DNA of 64,000 nt, from NCBI GenBank assembly GCA_037783415.1, contig JAZGTN010000007.1, positions 5,539,501 through 5,603,500 on the forward strand, written 5' to 3'. A model generated the notes under the pieces. That model saw nothing but the letters and a program-made list of their open reading frames with translations. It had not been told where the DNA came from and did not search any database. The DNA is from Leptasterias polaris (Eukaryota > Echinodermata > Asteroidea > Forcipulatida > Asteriidae). The position numbers were made by a program, and so were the translations under genes. Positions 12,001 through 22,360 of this stretch are shown in pieces (position 1 is the first letter of the stretch; each line of letters begins with the position of its first letter).

Positions 12001-13800
12001 ACCCCACCTTTAAAGGGAATAAATAAATGGTTTCGGAAGAGTAAACGCCACTCATTTCGTTTTCAATGACGCCAAGCAGTGTTGCGTAAAGGACAGTAGT
12101 GAACTCCAAACGTTTACACCCTTGAAAGTGTCACCAAAACGAGACAGTCGGGTTTTAGTCATAACAGCGAAAACCAGTTCGTTTGTCTGACATTTTGTAC
12201 ACGTTCATGATTTGTTGACAACCCAATGGAGAAGCCCCCAAAAATACCATTCATGGAGTTTCTGTCTAATTTGTTTCTTATCTTTTGATATGAAAAAGGA
12301 GGCACATCTCAAAACTTGTTTAGTAATTTTTTATATATATATATATTTTTTACATTTGTGTCATAACGTCCACATAATAAAATCTCCAACATGACCAGTA
12401 TAGTATCTTGCCTGCCAGAAAGGCACAGGAATATACAAGGTCACCCATTTTGTACTCACGGGCTACACAGGGTCCAACGTAACCGATTCAACCAAGGTTG
12501 TTTTTCAAGGGGCCGTGTTGTGTATATAACAACATTTCTAAACAAAAATTGAACAATACACACTGAAAAATAAATAGTTCAGTGATTCCTTTCTATTGTG
12601 TTCTTTCAAAACTTAGAATCTCTGTCAACTGAAACTCAGTAGGCCTATACAGATTTTAGGTAACTGTTTGTATAGCAAGGTTGCAGGAATAGAAAGTTTA
12701 GAGTCTGTTGCTATAATAAGTGTGGCCATCTTGCTTATAAACTCTTCATTCGACCCAATGTAATCAAACCGAGGCTGGAAGAAACATAGTCTGGTTCCTT
12801 TCATGATGTGAGAATTAAAACTGCCACTGTCACTGTTGTATGCAGGTTACCTGACACAGATGACCTCACATGATAGACGGGTCTTTTACCAACATGTCTA
12901 CTCACTGGATTCACGAAAATTTTACTTTTTTTGTTTGCGTTACGGTATGTGGAGGCTAAGATTTGGCGATCTCCAATTCAATTCAATTCAATATGTATTG
13001 TCCATAAATTAGAAAATTTGCTCTGTCGAACATGCTCACCGTAAAAATAAATTATTAAAAATTACAGAATTACAAATTAAGTTGAAGAAGAACAATATTT
13101 GACACTTAATAAAAACATTAAAAACTGCATTGACACAACGGCACATACAAAATTTACTTCATAAAAATGAAAACAAGAAATAACAGGAGAGAAAGTTACT
13201 GACTGTCGTTAAGAATACGAATAGAATTTGGTAGAAAGGAGTTTAAATATCTTTTGGTTTGCTTTGTTGCTGTTTGTCGCTGCTGTAACTGTCGTTGTCG
13301 TTGTCACTGTCTCTGTTTTTCCTGTCGTTTGGTTCAAAGGGTACACCAGTGATCCCCATGGGAGGTATTTAAACCCCAAAATGTCTTCTCGAAAAAATAG
13401 AATATTATTGTTGCGTTGTTGTAATGTACAATGTCGGTTTAAGGCTGTATTAAATTCCTCATTACGCTAGCTTATGAATATTATAAAGACCGAGAAACAG
13501 CTCTCTACGTAGGTTTTCTTACTTTGTTTATAATGTTGAATTCTGCCTAAAATTCAGAATTGATTTAATTATTGTTTTCATGAAACAATCTCCCCTGAAT
13601 CTCACGTTACGCAAGTGAAAGTAAAAGCAGAGGGCTACAACGCGCCAAGGCTGGACGAGCGAGTCTATGTTTGTATTATTTGTTGGGGTTTTTTTTAGAT
13701 CGAGACGCTATTCTACGAAACCAGCGACCCGTACCGACTTTCTCATCACGAGAACAAAATGTACCTGACCGCACTCGGCACGTATTGTCGCTAAATATGT
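9044..13800. other. Intergenic region between genes 1 and 2
   Basis: No gene is supported. It holds a diverged relative of the TGACGTCA MITE (about 9225-9312), a reverse TTAA-family element (about 10544-10910), the foldback element at 11464-11792, a repeat piece at 12215-12440 related to 42620-43030 and 56810-57140, and a tail-like AATTCAATTCAATTCAA run at 12978. The open frame at 13228-13470 has a Val-rich start but no splice sites or homology and looks fortuitous. Nothing was recognised at 9650-10240 or 13480-13670. Confidence 0.5.
11464..11792. mobile_element. Long-armed foldback element
   Basis: Arms of over 100 bp run from about 11464 and from 11675. Each contains TTGCGGTAACACCATGTGTA, CTTGCTAGGTAGAT, GAACTTGTCTTGC and ATTCTACTGCCGCGGAGTAG, in inverse orientation. 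The centre holds GTTCTGAAAAGAAC. A partial relative is at 53478-53655. The two arms are nearly identical, so the element is probably young. Confidence 0.85.
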
Positions 13801-13814
13801 AAATGAGTATATTA

Positions 13815-13875
13815 TACGTCACGCTATTTAGTATTATTATTGAATTCACCCCAGCTGCCGATGTGCAGTATAAAA
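13815..13875 (+). promoter_or_regulatory. Putative core promoter of gene 2
   Basis: TATAAAA at 13869-13875 lies about 160 bp before the gene 2 ATG, and TACGTCA (13815-13821) lies about 48 bp before it. The same spacing of a CRE-like half site and TATA box precedes gene 1, which supports a shared ancestral promoter. Confidence 0.5.
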
Positions 13876-14033
13876 CGAGCACGCAGTTATAATATCGCTA
13901 TAGTCTCGTTACGGCTTCCAACGCTGCTCAAATCGTCGTTGTCATCTGTGCTATTTATCCGCTTTATAAATAATTATATCTTCATTTTGCTGCTTGCTTG
14001 CTTGCTTGCGTGTAAGAGTCTGGTCTCGTCAAG

Positions 14034-17000
14034 ATGGTGCAGTTAGGTGTAACAGATAACCAGAAGGAGCATCTCGACAAGAAGCCGGTCGGAGAGGCCC
14101 CCAGTACAGTTGTGGTACTACCGGTAAGTGTATAGCAGTAAAAGTGTAGAATTGTGAAAATTAATATTAATATGATTCTGAGGATGACTTGCGCATATTT
14201 TTTACTAAGCCCATTTTTAACACTAGTCATTAACACGTCCCAAGCATCTGTAAAATATGTAAAATCCAAACATGATTTCCACTTTAGTCTGATTTCCGAT
14301 TTTTGTTTTGCCTTAAAAAAATAAAAATTGTTATTAAATAGCATGGAAAGCCTACAATATTCCTTCACCATGTGTATATGTATAGGTCAGCTCTTGTACT
14401 CAATACAAAAATTTTCCTCCATTTTTTCAAGGGCCGAATACTATGTCTGAAAAATGTTCAATTATTATTTAGAAATTAATTTAGTTCGTCACCATGGACA
14501 AATTAATGTTTTGAGTTTTCTAAATATCAATGGATCTGTATTGAAATAAAGTACAGAGTATAATAATATTGATGTATTGATTATTATTTCTAGGAACTCG
14601 TTTTCTGATGATGAATTGCATTCTGTGCACGAAAAGGGAAAACAAATATCAATAAAGACAAATCAATTCCGGTGAACAAAAGAAGAATTAATTTTACAAC
14701 ATTATGAAGAGTCGGGCCTAAAAAGAAATTGGCGTAACGGGCAAGAAATATTAGTATAGGTAGGCCGTTTTTTTTTACCCAGGGACAATTTCATATCGCT
14801 GCTTAACGGTAAGCACATTTTCGTGCTAACTATAGCAGAAAAATGTGCGTTAGCGTATTCCACAGCTGAGCAAAAGAAAATTAGGCGGCCATCGCTTGTG
14901 CGTTCACCATGGATTTGCATCGATACGTCATTCATTTTCATACAGTAAGCACCGGAAGGTTAGCATGCCTAATCGTGTGCTTACGGTTAGCAGCGCTATT
15001 AAATGGAAACTCGCACAGTAAGCATAAAATCAGCCGTTAAGCAGCTTTGTGAGGCAGGGCCCCAGTCGGTTTCCCTTGTGGTTTGTATAAATTCGGTAAC
15101 AACAAAATCGTTAATTTTTTTTTAAATTATCTGCCCAGTCAGTTTCCCTTGTGGTTTATAACTTGATATAATAATTTAAAATGTTTACTATCCAACAATA
15201 GTCAAATACTGTACCCATCATTTGTTTTCTTCCTTGCAACAGACTGCATTGCCCAGGGCAAAGTCATCATGCTGCACGAAGAGAGTTAAAATTGCAGTGA
15301 CCGTCGTGTGTTTCCTTGGTACCCTGGCGATCCTTGGTTGTCTTCTGCGGCTCACCCTGATTCGATATGGATGGTGCGGCACTGTATCGGTAAGTGAAGT
15401 ATTGATAATAGACCTTATGCATTGACGTCACCAAGCCGCCATCTTGGAGGTAAACTGGTGATGAAACAATGGAAACGCGCTGATTTGTACGCGCGGCGCA
15501 CAAGACTGGCCAATGAGCATCTTCCTTTTGACCTCTAGGCGAGGGCGCCCTACTCAAATGACGTCATATGCATAAGGTTTATTTACAGATTAAAGACAAA
15601 ACAAACCCCACAACATACCCCAACAATTAAAGGTAGGGTATACCTTTGGTTTTTAACTTCAAAAATTAATAAACATAAAAACTTACTTGGTAAATTGCAC
15701 TCGAGAGCTGTTGATATTATAAAACATCGTTTGAAGCATCACCCTTTGAAATAAAGCAGGTTTAGACAAAGAGGTCAATTTTTCACCCAAAATTTGAATC
15801 TGAGAAAAAAGTCGTAAGTCTCAGGCATCTAAAAACACACTATTGATATGCAACAATAGTGGGGTTTTTCTTCTATATTTGTCCTGCAACTTCGATGAAC
15901 AATAATTGCAGACCATCCCACTTAAAAAAGGGGGGTGGGATGTTCCAACCGTCAGCCGTCTCTTTGGGTTTGATCTCAACTGAAATAATTGACAACTAAA
16001 TTGTTTCACAGCGTGTTGACGACGATGGGTTGAGAGACCAGTTCCGGGGTGATGGCAACTGGGAAGGCGACCGGGATGGCGACCGTCATGGCGACCATCA
16101 GGATGGCAGAACTCCTGATGGTCACCACGGTGACGGCGATATGGATCAGGATAGCGGAGAACATGGCCACGGCCACGGTGGTGACCGTGATGGTGACCAT
16201 GATGGCGACCGTGATGGCGACCGCACTGGCGACCACGACGGCGGTGACCGTGATGGCGACCATCATGACGGTGAGTAGTTGCATCTATCTCATAATCGAT
16301 TTTTCATTTTTCTAGTCTTGATTTGCGACGCTGTCCGTGTTTAAATGTCACCGGTACACTGTAAAAACGGCGCTTAGCGTTTAAATACACACACAACATG
16401 TTTACACGCAAACATGTTTAGAAATATGCTTGAAAGCTAAATGGGTATCTCCTTAACATGTCAAAAAGCTAAACGTGTTGAGATTTGTTATGCTTGTTTT
16501 AAGTGAAGTTTTGATTTTAAACACATACAAAACATGTTTACACGCAAACATGTTTAGAAATATGTTTGTAAGCTAAATGGGTATCTCCTTAACATGTCAA
16601 AAAGCTAAACGTGTTGAGATTTGTTGTGCTTGTTTTAAGTGAAGTTTTGAATTTAAACACAATCAAAACATGTTTACACGCAAACATGTTTAGAAATATG
16701 TTTGAAGCTAAATGGCTACCTCTTTAACATGTCAAAAAGCTAAACGGGTTGAGATTTGTTGTGCTTGTTTGAAATGCAGTTTTGAATTTAAACACATACA
16801 AAACATGTTTACACGCAAACACGTTCAGAAATATGTTTGAAGCTAAATGCTATCTCTTTAACATGTCAAAAGCTAAACGTGTTTTGAACTGGTTTGAACA
16901 TTTGAATACACCAGAATGTGTTTACATCATTGAATACGTTTGCTATTGGTATGAAAAAGCTAAGCAGCTAGTCATGATAGGCTTCCACGTAGGCATATAG

Positions 17001-18558
17001 GCCTTCCTTGGAGAGCGTTTTTGCTATATGGCATAAACACATAATTAAAAGGGTTTAAAATAATTCGCATTTTGGTAATACGTAACTTTACAAAGGTATC
17101 AAAAATGCTCCACACGTTTAGCCCCTCATGGCAAGTAAAATTGCTCAGGTAGCAAACGTACTAAAATGATGAACACACATTCTGGTGTATTTGAATGTTC
17201 AAACCAGTTCAAACCTGCATTGATCGCAACACGTTTAGCTTTTTGACATGTTAAAGGGATACCAATTTAGCTTACAAACATATTTCTAAACATGTTTGCT
17301 TGTAAACATGTTTTGTATGTGTTTAAATTCATCAGTTTGTTTAGAATGAAATGGGCGGGGTTTCATTAAATATGCACAAATATAGACCTTGGTGTTTATT
17401 CAAAACCATTGTAGGTATAACAGCCTTTCCTGCGCAGTAGTTTACACTTTAATGTGTGTAATTCAATTGAAGCAAATTTTTGTTGTATCATATTGGCCAG
17501 CACTTCAAAGATTCACACCATGGGTAGAAAGTAAAGCCCAAAATGTATATAATTGGAACGGATTCTGAGACTTCAAAATGACCGTTTTCAGTATGACTGA
17601 AATTATGGCATCATTGCTCCTCAAATCATCTCGATGAAAATCATCTCTATGAAAATCATCTCGATGACCGTTGAGATGATGATGATTTATCGATTCTCAT
17701 GCCGAGCGTAGCTTGGGCGTTATGTTTCAGTAAGCAGGCAGGCGAATGTTGCAACATTTCTCTTTTCTTTTCTTCAGGTGTTTAAAAATTAAGCTTATTC
17801 TCTGAAACGTGTTGGATTCTAAACATGTTTAGCACTCACTATGAACCCTAAACACATTCAATCTAAACGTATCACAGGCTAAATGTGTCTCGGGGTAAAC
17901 ATGTCACAGAAACGCAAAATCTAAACATGTTGAGGGCTAAACGTGTGAAAAAAGTGGGTACAAGCGAGGCGTTTAGAAATGTGTTTAGATTCTAAACGCC
18001 GTTTTTACAGTGTAGAGGGCCCAACATCGACAGGCTCGGAGGGACTAGGCAAGTCTACGAATCTGGATCAATTTGAGCCAGATGTTTGTGTGATACAGAT
18101 ATAATAGTCTTCTCCATTAACTCGTGTTACGCTATCGGCGATTACGTTAACAAAATAAACGTCGCCAATCAAGACTACCAATATTCAAGTGTTATTGCCG
18201 ATTAAATAATCAATCACTTCATTAATTCATGTTATCACAATTGAAATCATCAAAAGTTGCGTCATGCATAGAATTAAAGATTACTTTAGGAAGGTTTTTA
18301 GTAAAATGTGGCAGGAAAATCTGCCAGATTTTCTCCACATACGGCAAATTGTGTATGAGTATATGATAATATTGCCGCATTGTCGTGCTTGTACAGTTTG
18401 TCTGCTTCAAGTTTGCTCTCAGAATCTTCGAAGTAGTTTGAAAATATTTTGTTGAAAATGATTTACTATCTCCTTATATTAATTGGCTTTTATGTTGTCT
18501 TATTTTTTTCAAAATAGGGACACCACCTCCTCCAGCTCCACCACGACCATCTCAATAG
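14034..18558 (+). CDS. Array gene 2: type II membrane protein with extreme Asp/Gly/His/Arg tail
   Basis: Exons 14034-14123, 15243-15389, 16012-16270 and 18518-18558 give 178 residues (phases 0, 0, 1). Exon 1 starts MVQLGVT and ends TVVVLP, close to gene 1 (MVQLGVT, TVVVLQ). Residues 38-44 read SSCCTKR at the same position as SCCTRR in gene 1; 45-70 are the membrane span. Exon 3 is about 80% Asp, Gly, His and Arg (I count 28 D, 22 G, 11 H, 10 R in 86 codons), in runs such as GDRDGDHDGDRDGD. The C terminus is a proline tail, GTPPPPAPPRPSQ. There is no BRICHOS or other folded domain. The tail should be disordered and could bind metal ions, which is inference. Intron 3 carries a 1.66-kb transposon. 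Confidence 0.8.
14286..14455 (+). repeat. Intronic segment shared by genes 2 and 4
   Basis: This part of gene 2 intron 1 resembles gene 4 intron 1 (34207-34395) and gene 4 intron 2 (37765-37925). All three run in the order GTCTGATTTCCGATTTTT, a CCTGAA/CCTACA region, TAGGTCAGC or TAGGTCACC, and GGGCCGAATACTATG or GGGCCAAATATCATG. It is either a dispersed repeat or intron sequence kept since gene duplication. Confidence 0.55.
14777..15062. mobile_element. Diverged TIR element of the CAATTTCAT family
   Basis: Begins CAGGGACAATTTCATA then GCTGCTTAACGG and ends CCGTTAAGCAGC, TGAGGCAGGGCCCC. The ends resemble the MITE at 20209-20401 (GGGCCGAATTTCATAGAGCT). It contains a second set of inverted GTAAGCAC and GTGCTTAC motifs. 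Confidence 0.55.
15409..15581 (+). mobile_element. TGACGTCA MITE in gene 2 intron 2
   Basis: A near-identical copy of the element at 4841-5013. It starts only about 19 bp after the 5' splice site of gene 2 exon 2 (donor at 15390) and ends at the expected AAGGTTTA. Confidence 0.85.
15627..15935 (+). mobile_element. Truncated TTAA-family MITE
   Basis: Starts TTAAAGGTAGGGTATACCTT and keeps CATAAAAACTTACTTGGTAA, GAGCTGTTGATA and GAATCTGAGAAA. The right end is lost around 15920, where an unrelated run of AAAAAAGGGGGGTGGG begins. Confidence 0.6.
16012..16270 (+). repeat. In-frame coding repeat, gene 2 exon 3
   Basis: The exon is built from 6- and 12-nt units around GGCGACCGTGAT (Gly-Asp-Arg-Asp), with His replacing Arg or Asp in some units. 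Because the unit is a multiple of three, gain or loss of units keeps the frame. The same periodicity produces open frames in two other frames, which explains the overlapping + and - ORFs here. Unit number may vary between individuals. Confidence 0.8.
16355..18014. mobile_element. 1.66-kb TIR element in gene 2 intron 3
   Basis: Begins TACACTGTAAAAACGGCG and ends CGCCGTTTTTACAGTGTA, exact inverse termini of 18 bp. Inside are the tandem array at 16395-16880, a reverse-oriented piece of the same array at 17190-17330, and scattered TAAACATGTTT and TAAACGTGTT motifs near 17820-17990. There is no long open frame, so it is non-autonomous. The left end lies about 85 bp from the gene 2 exon 3 donor. 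Confidence 0.8.
16395..16880 (+). repeat. 136-bp tandem array, about 3.5 units
   Basis: Units begin near 16395, 16530, 16667 and 16802. Each has ACATGTTTACACGCAAACAT, AGCTAAATGGGTATCTC and AACATGTCAAAAAGCTAAAC. The last unit is shorter, and an inverted unit lies at 17190-17330. Confidence 0.85.
18013..18183 (+). repeat. Duplicated segment flanking gene 2's last exon
   Basis: Matches 19403-19555: TAGAGGGC, CTCGGAGGGACTAGGCA or TTCGGAGGGACTGGGCA, GTCTACGA, TCTTCTCCA and GTCAATCAAGACTACC-type sequence in the same order, with many substitutions. The gene 2 terminal exon (18518-18558) lies between the two copies. Confidence 0.65.
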
Positions 18559-20700
18559 AGCGCTCTCGTTCAGCCACTAATTGTTCGGCGAAGCGGATCT
18601 CTGTCGGTGTAGGCCTAGATCTTATACAAAATGTTTGCACTAACTTGAAGATATGACCATTTTCGATAGCACGGTTTAAACTTGGGCTCCGGTTTCATAG
18701 GGAAATCTGTCCCCGGAGATTCTGTCCCCCATATTATAGGAATTTAACATGGGCTAAAGGAGGTCGATTCAAAAGAGGGCGCTATCAGAAGAAGTTTGTA
18801 CACAGTTTACCGTATGGGGGGAACAGAAATTCCTGCCGGTGTGGCTTTGGATCCGTCCGACTGATCGAAGCATCGCAAGAAATGCAAACGTCTTCTGACC
18901 TAGCCTGAGCCTGAGCCCAAGCCAAGCCGTGGTCTCAAAAAGGGCCCTTGTACAGTACACTTTTATTAACGTAGATGTTTTGTAGACTCTAGGTGGCAGC
19001 AGACTTACTGAGTAAACAGAAAAAAGTTCTGTGTCAGAGCTGTTCGTTGACGATAGTTGCAACTATACTTGGATGGACCAGTGTTTTTATGGTCAATTAT
19101 TGGGTGCTGGATGCCATTTTCGTGCTCGCCAGTCATATTGCACGTGGAAATTATGGTATGCGTGTAAATGCCTCATCACACTACATTGTATGACTTGGGG
19201 GGGGGGGGGGGCATTTCCAAAATGGCGCAACCAAGATTAAAATTAGCAAACATGTCTGCTGCCACCTCTCGAAAAGCCCATTGATTGGGTTTGTCAGTTT
19301 TGCATAAGGCCCCTTTTGGGAATTCACGGGTACGTCATTCATTTTGAAATCATGCAGTATGGTTTTGATTGGCGACGCTAGTATTTTTGTATTAGTAGCC
19401 GGTAGAGGGCGCAACTTTGACTGGTTCGGAGGGACTGGGCATGTCTACGATTCTTGTTCAGGTACAGACGTCTGTTTGATATAGATAATCTCTTCTCCAG
19501 TAATTTGTGGTGCCACAAGGCCGGCGGAAACTCATAACGTCGTCAATCAAGACTACCCATGGGGCTTTAGAAAAGCTTAGAGAGCCTGTGGAGAAGCCGA
19601 AGCCGAAGCTCCCGTATTTCGAAAACACCTATTAAATTATTCATGATTTTGATGATGACGTAGGTCGGGGATTGGTGTTTACTGTTGTAAATAGCATTAC
19701 TGATGCATGAAATAGAAATAATAATAATATACGAAATAAATTCATTGCCATTTTTCCAGAAAAGGTATTCAAATCAATTTTAGATGAAAGTATTTTGTTA
19801 CTAAGTAAACAATTTTGAAAGGTATTCAGTAAACAAGTGCCTAAATATTGACTTCATGGTCTGTTTTCGGATGCAACACCATGCTTTTATCAAATACTTG
19901 CTTTTTGTTCAGTTTCGAACTTCTATCCGCTAATTGGGATAGACGTTTTCAAACAAAGGATCCTTTGTATTTTAAATTTTGATCTTTAAACATCGAGCTC
20001 TTGACTATTCATTAAACATCATGCAAGCCCCGCCCACTGCACTCACACTAACTTGTCACGCACACGCGTATCACGGCTGTGGTTGGTCAATTCATCATGT
20101 ATTGACCATGCTTCTATTTTAACAACTCAGATCATAAATTGTTTGCTCTAAAATCATTTGTTTGCTGTCGTCGTTTACTTAAAATGGCCGCCTGGTGCAG
20201 TCAAGCCAGGGCCGAATTTCATAGAGCTGCTTAAGCACAAAAAGGAGCTAAGCAAAACAAAATTTTGCTTACCAGAATAAGGTTACCAACCAAACTACCA
20301 TGTCACATGTACAATTTGTGACTGGTATCCTGCTCATTTCTGCTTAGAAGACAATTGTTAAGCATTATTTTCTGCTTAAGCAGCTCTATGAAATTGGACC
20401 CAGGCCAGTTTGTTAGACTTGTTTAAGCGCGTTCAATGATTGCGTTTCTGGAAGTGAACAGAACACTTAACATTTAGGTTGTTTATTAAATAACATTTTC
20501 ATTATTCTGTTTATTTACTAACATTTATTCTGCCGGTTTTCATATAGAATGTACTGACCCTTTTACTAATTTCTATTTTACTAATCAGTGAGTGCACTGT
20601 TTCTTGTGACGTCATGTCCTATGGGTCAATTACTTTTGCCATCAGAATCTTCTAAAGCGAAATCTAGTTCTCTCCAAGAAAAATCGAAATTTAAATGCAT
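18559..20700. other. Region downstream of gene 2
   Basis: Probable 3' UTR of gene 2, then non-genic sequence. It holds an inverted pair (GGTGGCAGCAGAC near 18990, GTCTGCTGCCACC near 19252), a poly-G run at 19198, the second copy of the 18013 repeat (19403-19555) and the MITE at 20209-20401. Short open frames at 18769-19414 lie inside this inverted-repeat region and lack domains. No polyadenylation signal was clear. Confidence 0.5.
20209..20401. mobile_element. 193-bp MITE, TTTCATAGAGCTGCTTAAGC ends
   Basis: Begins GGGCCGAATTTCATAGAGCT and ends AGCTCTATGAAATTGGACCC. The internal halves repeat TGCTTAAGCA. A second copy is at 25241-25441 and a more diverged one at 14777-15062. It is non-coding. 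Confidence 0.85.
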
Positions 20701-20707
20701 TTCTCTG

Positions 20708-20860
20708 TAGACCCCTTGTATTGGCCGCCATCTTTGATGCCAAACAAAGGTGCACGCGTGTGTACGCGCCGCGCACAACTCTCAGCCAATGATTGGTCAT
20801 CATTGACCTCATTGAGGGCGATGTTTGGGTCTTGTCACGTCATATTATGCAAGGGGTCTA
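20708..20860 (+). mobile_element. Diverged TGACGTCA-family MITE
   Basis: Begins TAGACCCCTTGTATTGGCCG and ends CACGTCATATTATGCAAGGG then GTCTA, with TACGCGCCGCGCACAACTCT inside. It has the same layout as the element at 4841 but with different end sequence, so it is a sister subfamily. Confidence 0.7.
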
Positions 20861-20928
20861 TTGTGAGTTCCTCTTAGAGTAAGTATTGGCGTATCTTCAT
20901 GGTGCATTTCTGAACAGGTGCACATTGG

Positions 20929-21270
20929 TCAAGCCAATGGTACCACACGATGCCCTTCTTCAACTGATAGAGACCAACTGTGGACTCTTGCCCAACTCCG
21001 GTGTATTCCCCGGAGGTCCTGAAGCTCCATGCGTAGCTCCCACGGGTCACCTGACGAGGTCAACTTCAAAAGGTTGTCGTTGCCCAGCCACAGTTCTCCG
21101 AACATATCGCCGAAGCCGGACTTGTACTGCGCCCAGTCCTGGTAGAAGTCCACACTGCCGTCCTGCCGCTTCTGAAAGACGATCCAGCCCCCGCCGTCGC
21201 TCTCCATGTCACAGTAAACTTCGAGTGGACCGCCGGAGAAACCATCCGGGTAGATCGTGAAAACGCAGCG
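20929..21270 (-). pseudogene. Fibrinogen C-terminal domain, N-terminal half
   Basis: Translation on the - strand gives [46 protein letters not shown] and [11 protein letters not shown], the ordered hallmarks of a fibrinogen-related domain. It then reads [12 protein letters not shown] and a weaker [15 protein letters not shown] before a stop (PLA then TGA, ending about 20929). The calcium site and binding-pocket half are missing. No splice acceptor precedes the block, and an in-frame TGA lies upstream, about 30 bp from the transposon end at 21312. Confidence 0.85.
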
Positions 21271-21311
21271 GTGGAGAGCGCGTCACGTGGGGGTGTTTAA
21301 ACGGTTGATAA

Positions 21312-22027
21312 TAGACTGTGCAAGTCTCGCGCGTATCCGAACCGGCGAACGAGAAAACACGTCAAACAAAGAACATTTTTATTTCTGAAATTAAATCTTT
21401 GTTTTAAATTATATCTCATGACAAAATCTGAACAACAAAAATAAATCATTACAATTTTATGAAAAGTTTTAGCTTAAAAAAAAAAAAAATCACAATAGTG
21501 TATAAATTATTATTGAAAAAAATTAAAACTCTGGGACAAGGATGCCTATTTGATGTTAACTTTTTAGAAACTCTTTACGCGGATTCGTGAAGGTCAAACG
21601 GGTCTTAAATGGACCCGTATCGCAGTTTAAAGAGGATGCTGACGCCTCAACAACCATAGACTTCAATGAAAAGGGTTTGCTTTGCAATTACAGCATCTGG
21701 CGATTATAATTGCGCATCTAAAACAAGCGTTTACGTAAGTTTTATAATCGGAGGCGAGCACAAAATTCTTAATTTTTTGCAACAACCGGAAGCTGAGGTC
21801 AAGCTTATATTCTTGGGTTTTCTTCGTTATATTGTTGAATTGGTTTTACTTTCATATTTTGTTATCACTTAGTATTACATTCCCAACAACATGTATACTT
21901 TTCTAGGTCATAACCTACATTAAACTAAAATAATTGACGAAACAAAATCTCGCCCACGTAAAACTCCATATGGTTGGGACCACTATGGTCCCGGAAGTTC
22001 GAATGCGCGTGAGACTTGCACAGTCTA
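21312..22027. mobile_element. 0.7-kb TIR transposon inside the broken PAN-fibrinogen gene
   Basis: Left end TAGACTGTGCAAGTCTCGCG, right end GCGTGAGACTTGCACAGTCTA. It is very close in sequence to 8335-9043 through its whole length, so both copies moved relatively recently. It is flanked by TA. Confidence 0.85.
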
Positions 22028-22045
22028 TCTGGAGCTGTTTATAAC

Positions 22046-22180
22046 CGGTTGTTTTCGGATAGCATTTGTGCGGGTTAGCGCACAACCTCGTTCTCAGGGG
22101 TGATCGATCTCGCCGCGCCATTTTAGCCCATAGAACGAGGATGCATTACTACGCGCACCAATGCATATCCGAAAACTGTC
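22046..22180. repeat. Inverted repeat
   Basis: GTTTTCGGATAGCATTTGTG with CCTCGTTCT on the left is matched in inverse by AGAACGAGG and CAATGCATATCCGAAAAC on the right. It lies in the gap between the two halves of the broken gene and may be a small foldback element. Confidence 0.6.
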
Positions 22181-22360
22181 TCATAAAAATGCACCACACG
22201 TACAGAGCTCAACAAGGACGTCGGAAAACAGATAAGTTTTTACAGAGTTTCCTATACTTTATTACGCCTTTTAACCTTCGGCTCGGGCCTTTATCGCACG
22301 GCCACGACCCTGCCGGTTTTAAACGGCCGTTTAAGAACTCGTCGCTACCCTTTTATTCCC

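Noticed and set aside
13228..13470. 80-codon open frame with a hydrophobic start on the + strand
   Set aside because: The Val-rich part comes from GTTGTCGTTGTCACTGTC low-complexity DNA; no partner exons or domain were found.
16006..16284. Open frame of 92 codons on the - strand, Val/Ala/Thr-rich, opposite gene 2 exon 3
   Set aside because: It is the shadow of the GGCGAC-type coding repeat. It has no splice signals, and the + strand exon has matching paralogues and phases.
20886..21260. Open frame of 124 codons on the + strand
   Set aside because: It is antisense to the fibrinogen-related fragment, whose motifs are clear on the - strand.
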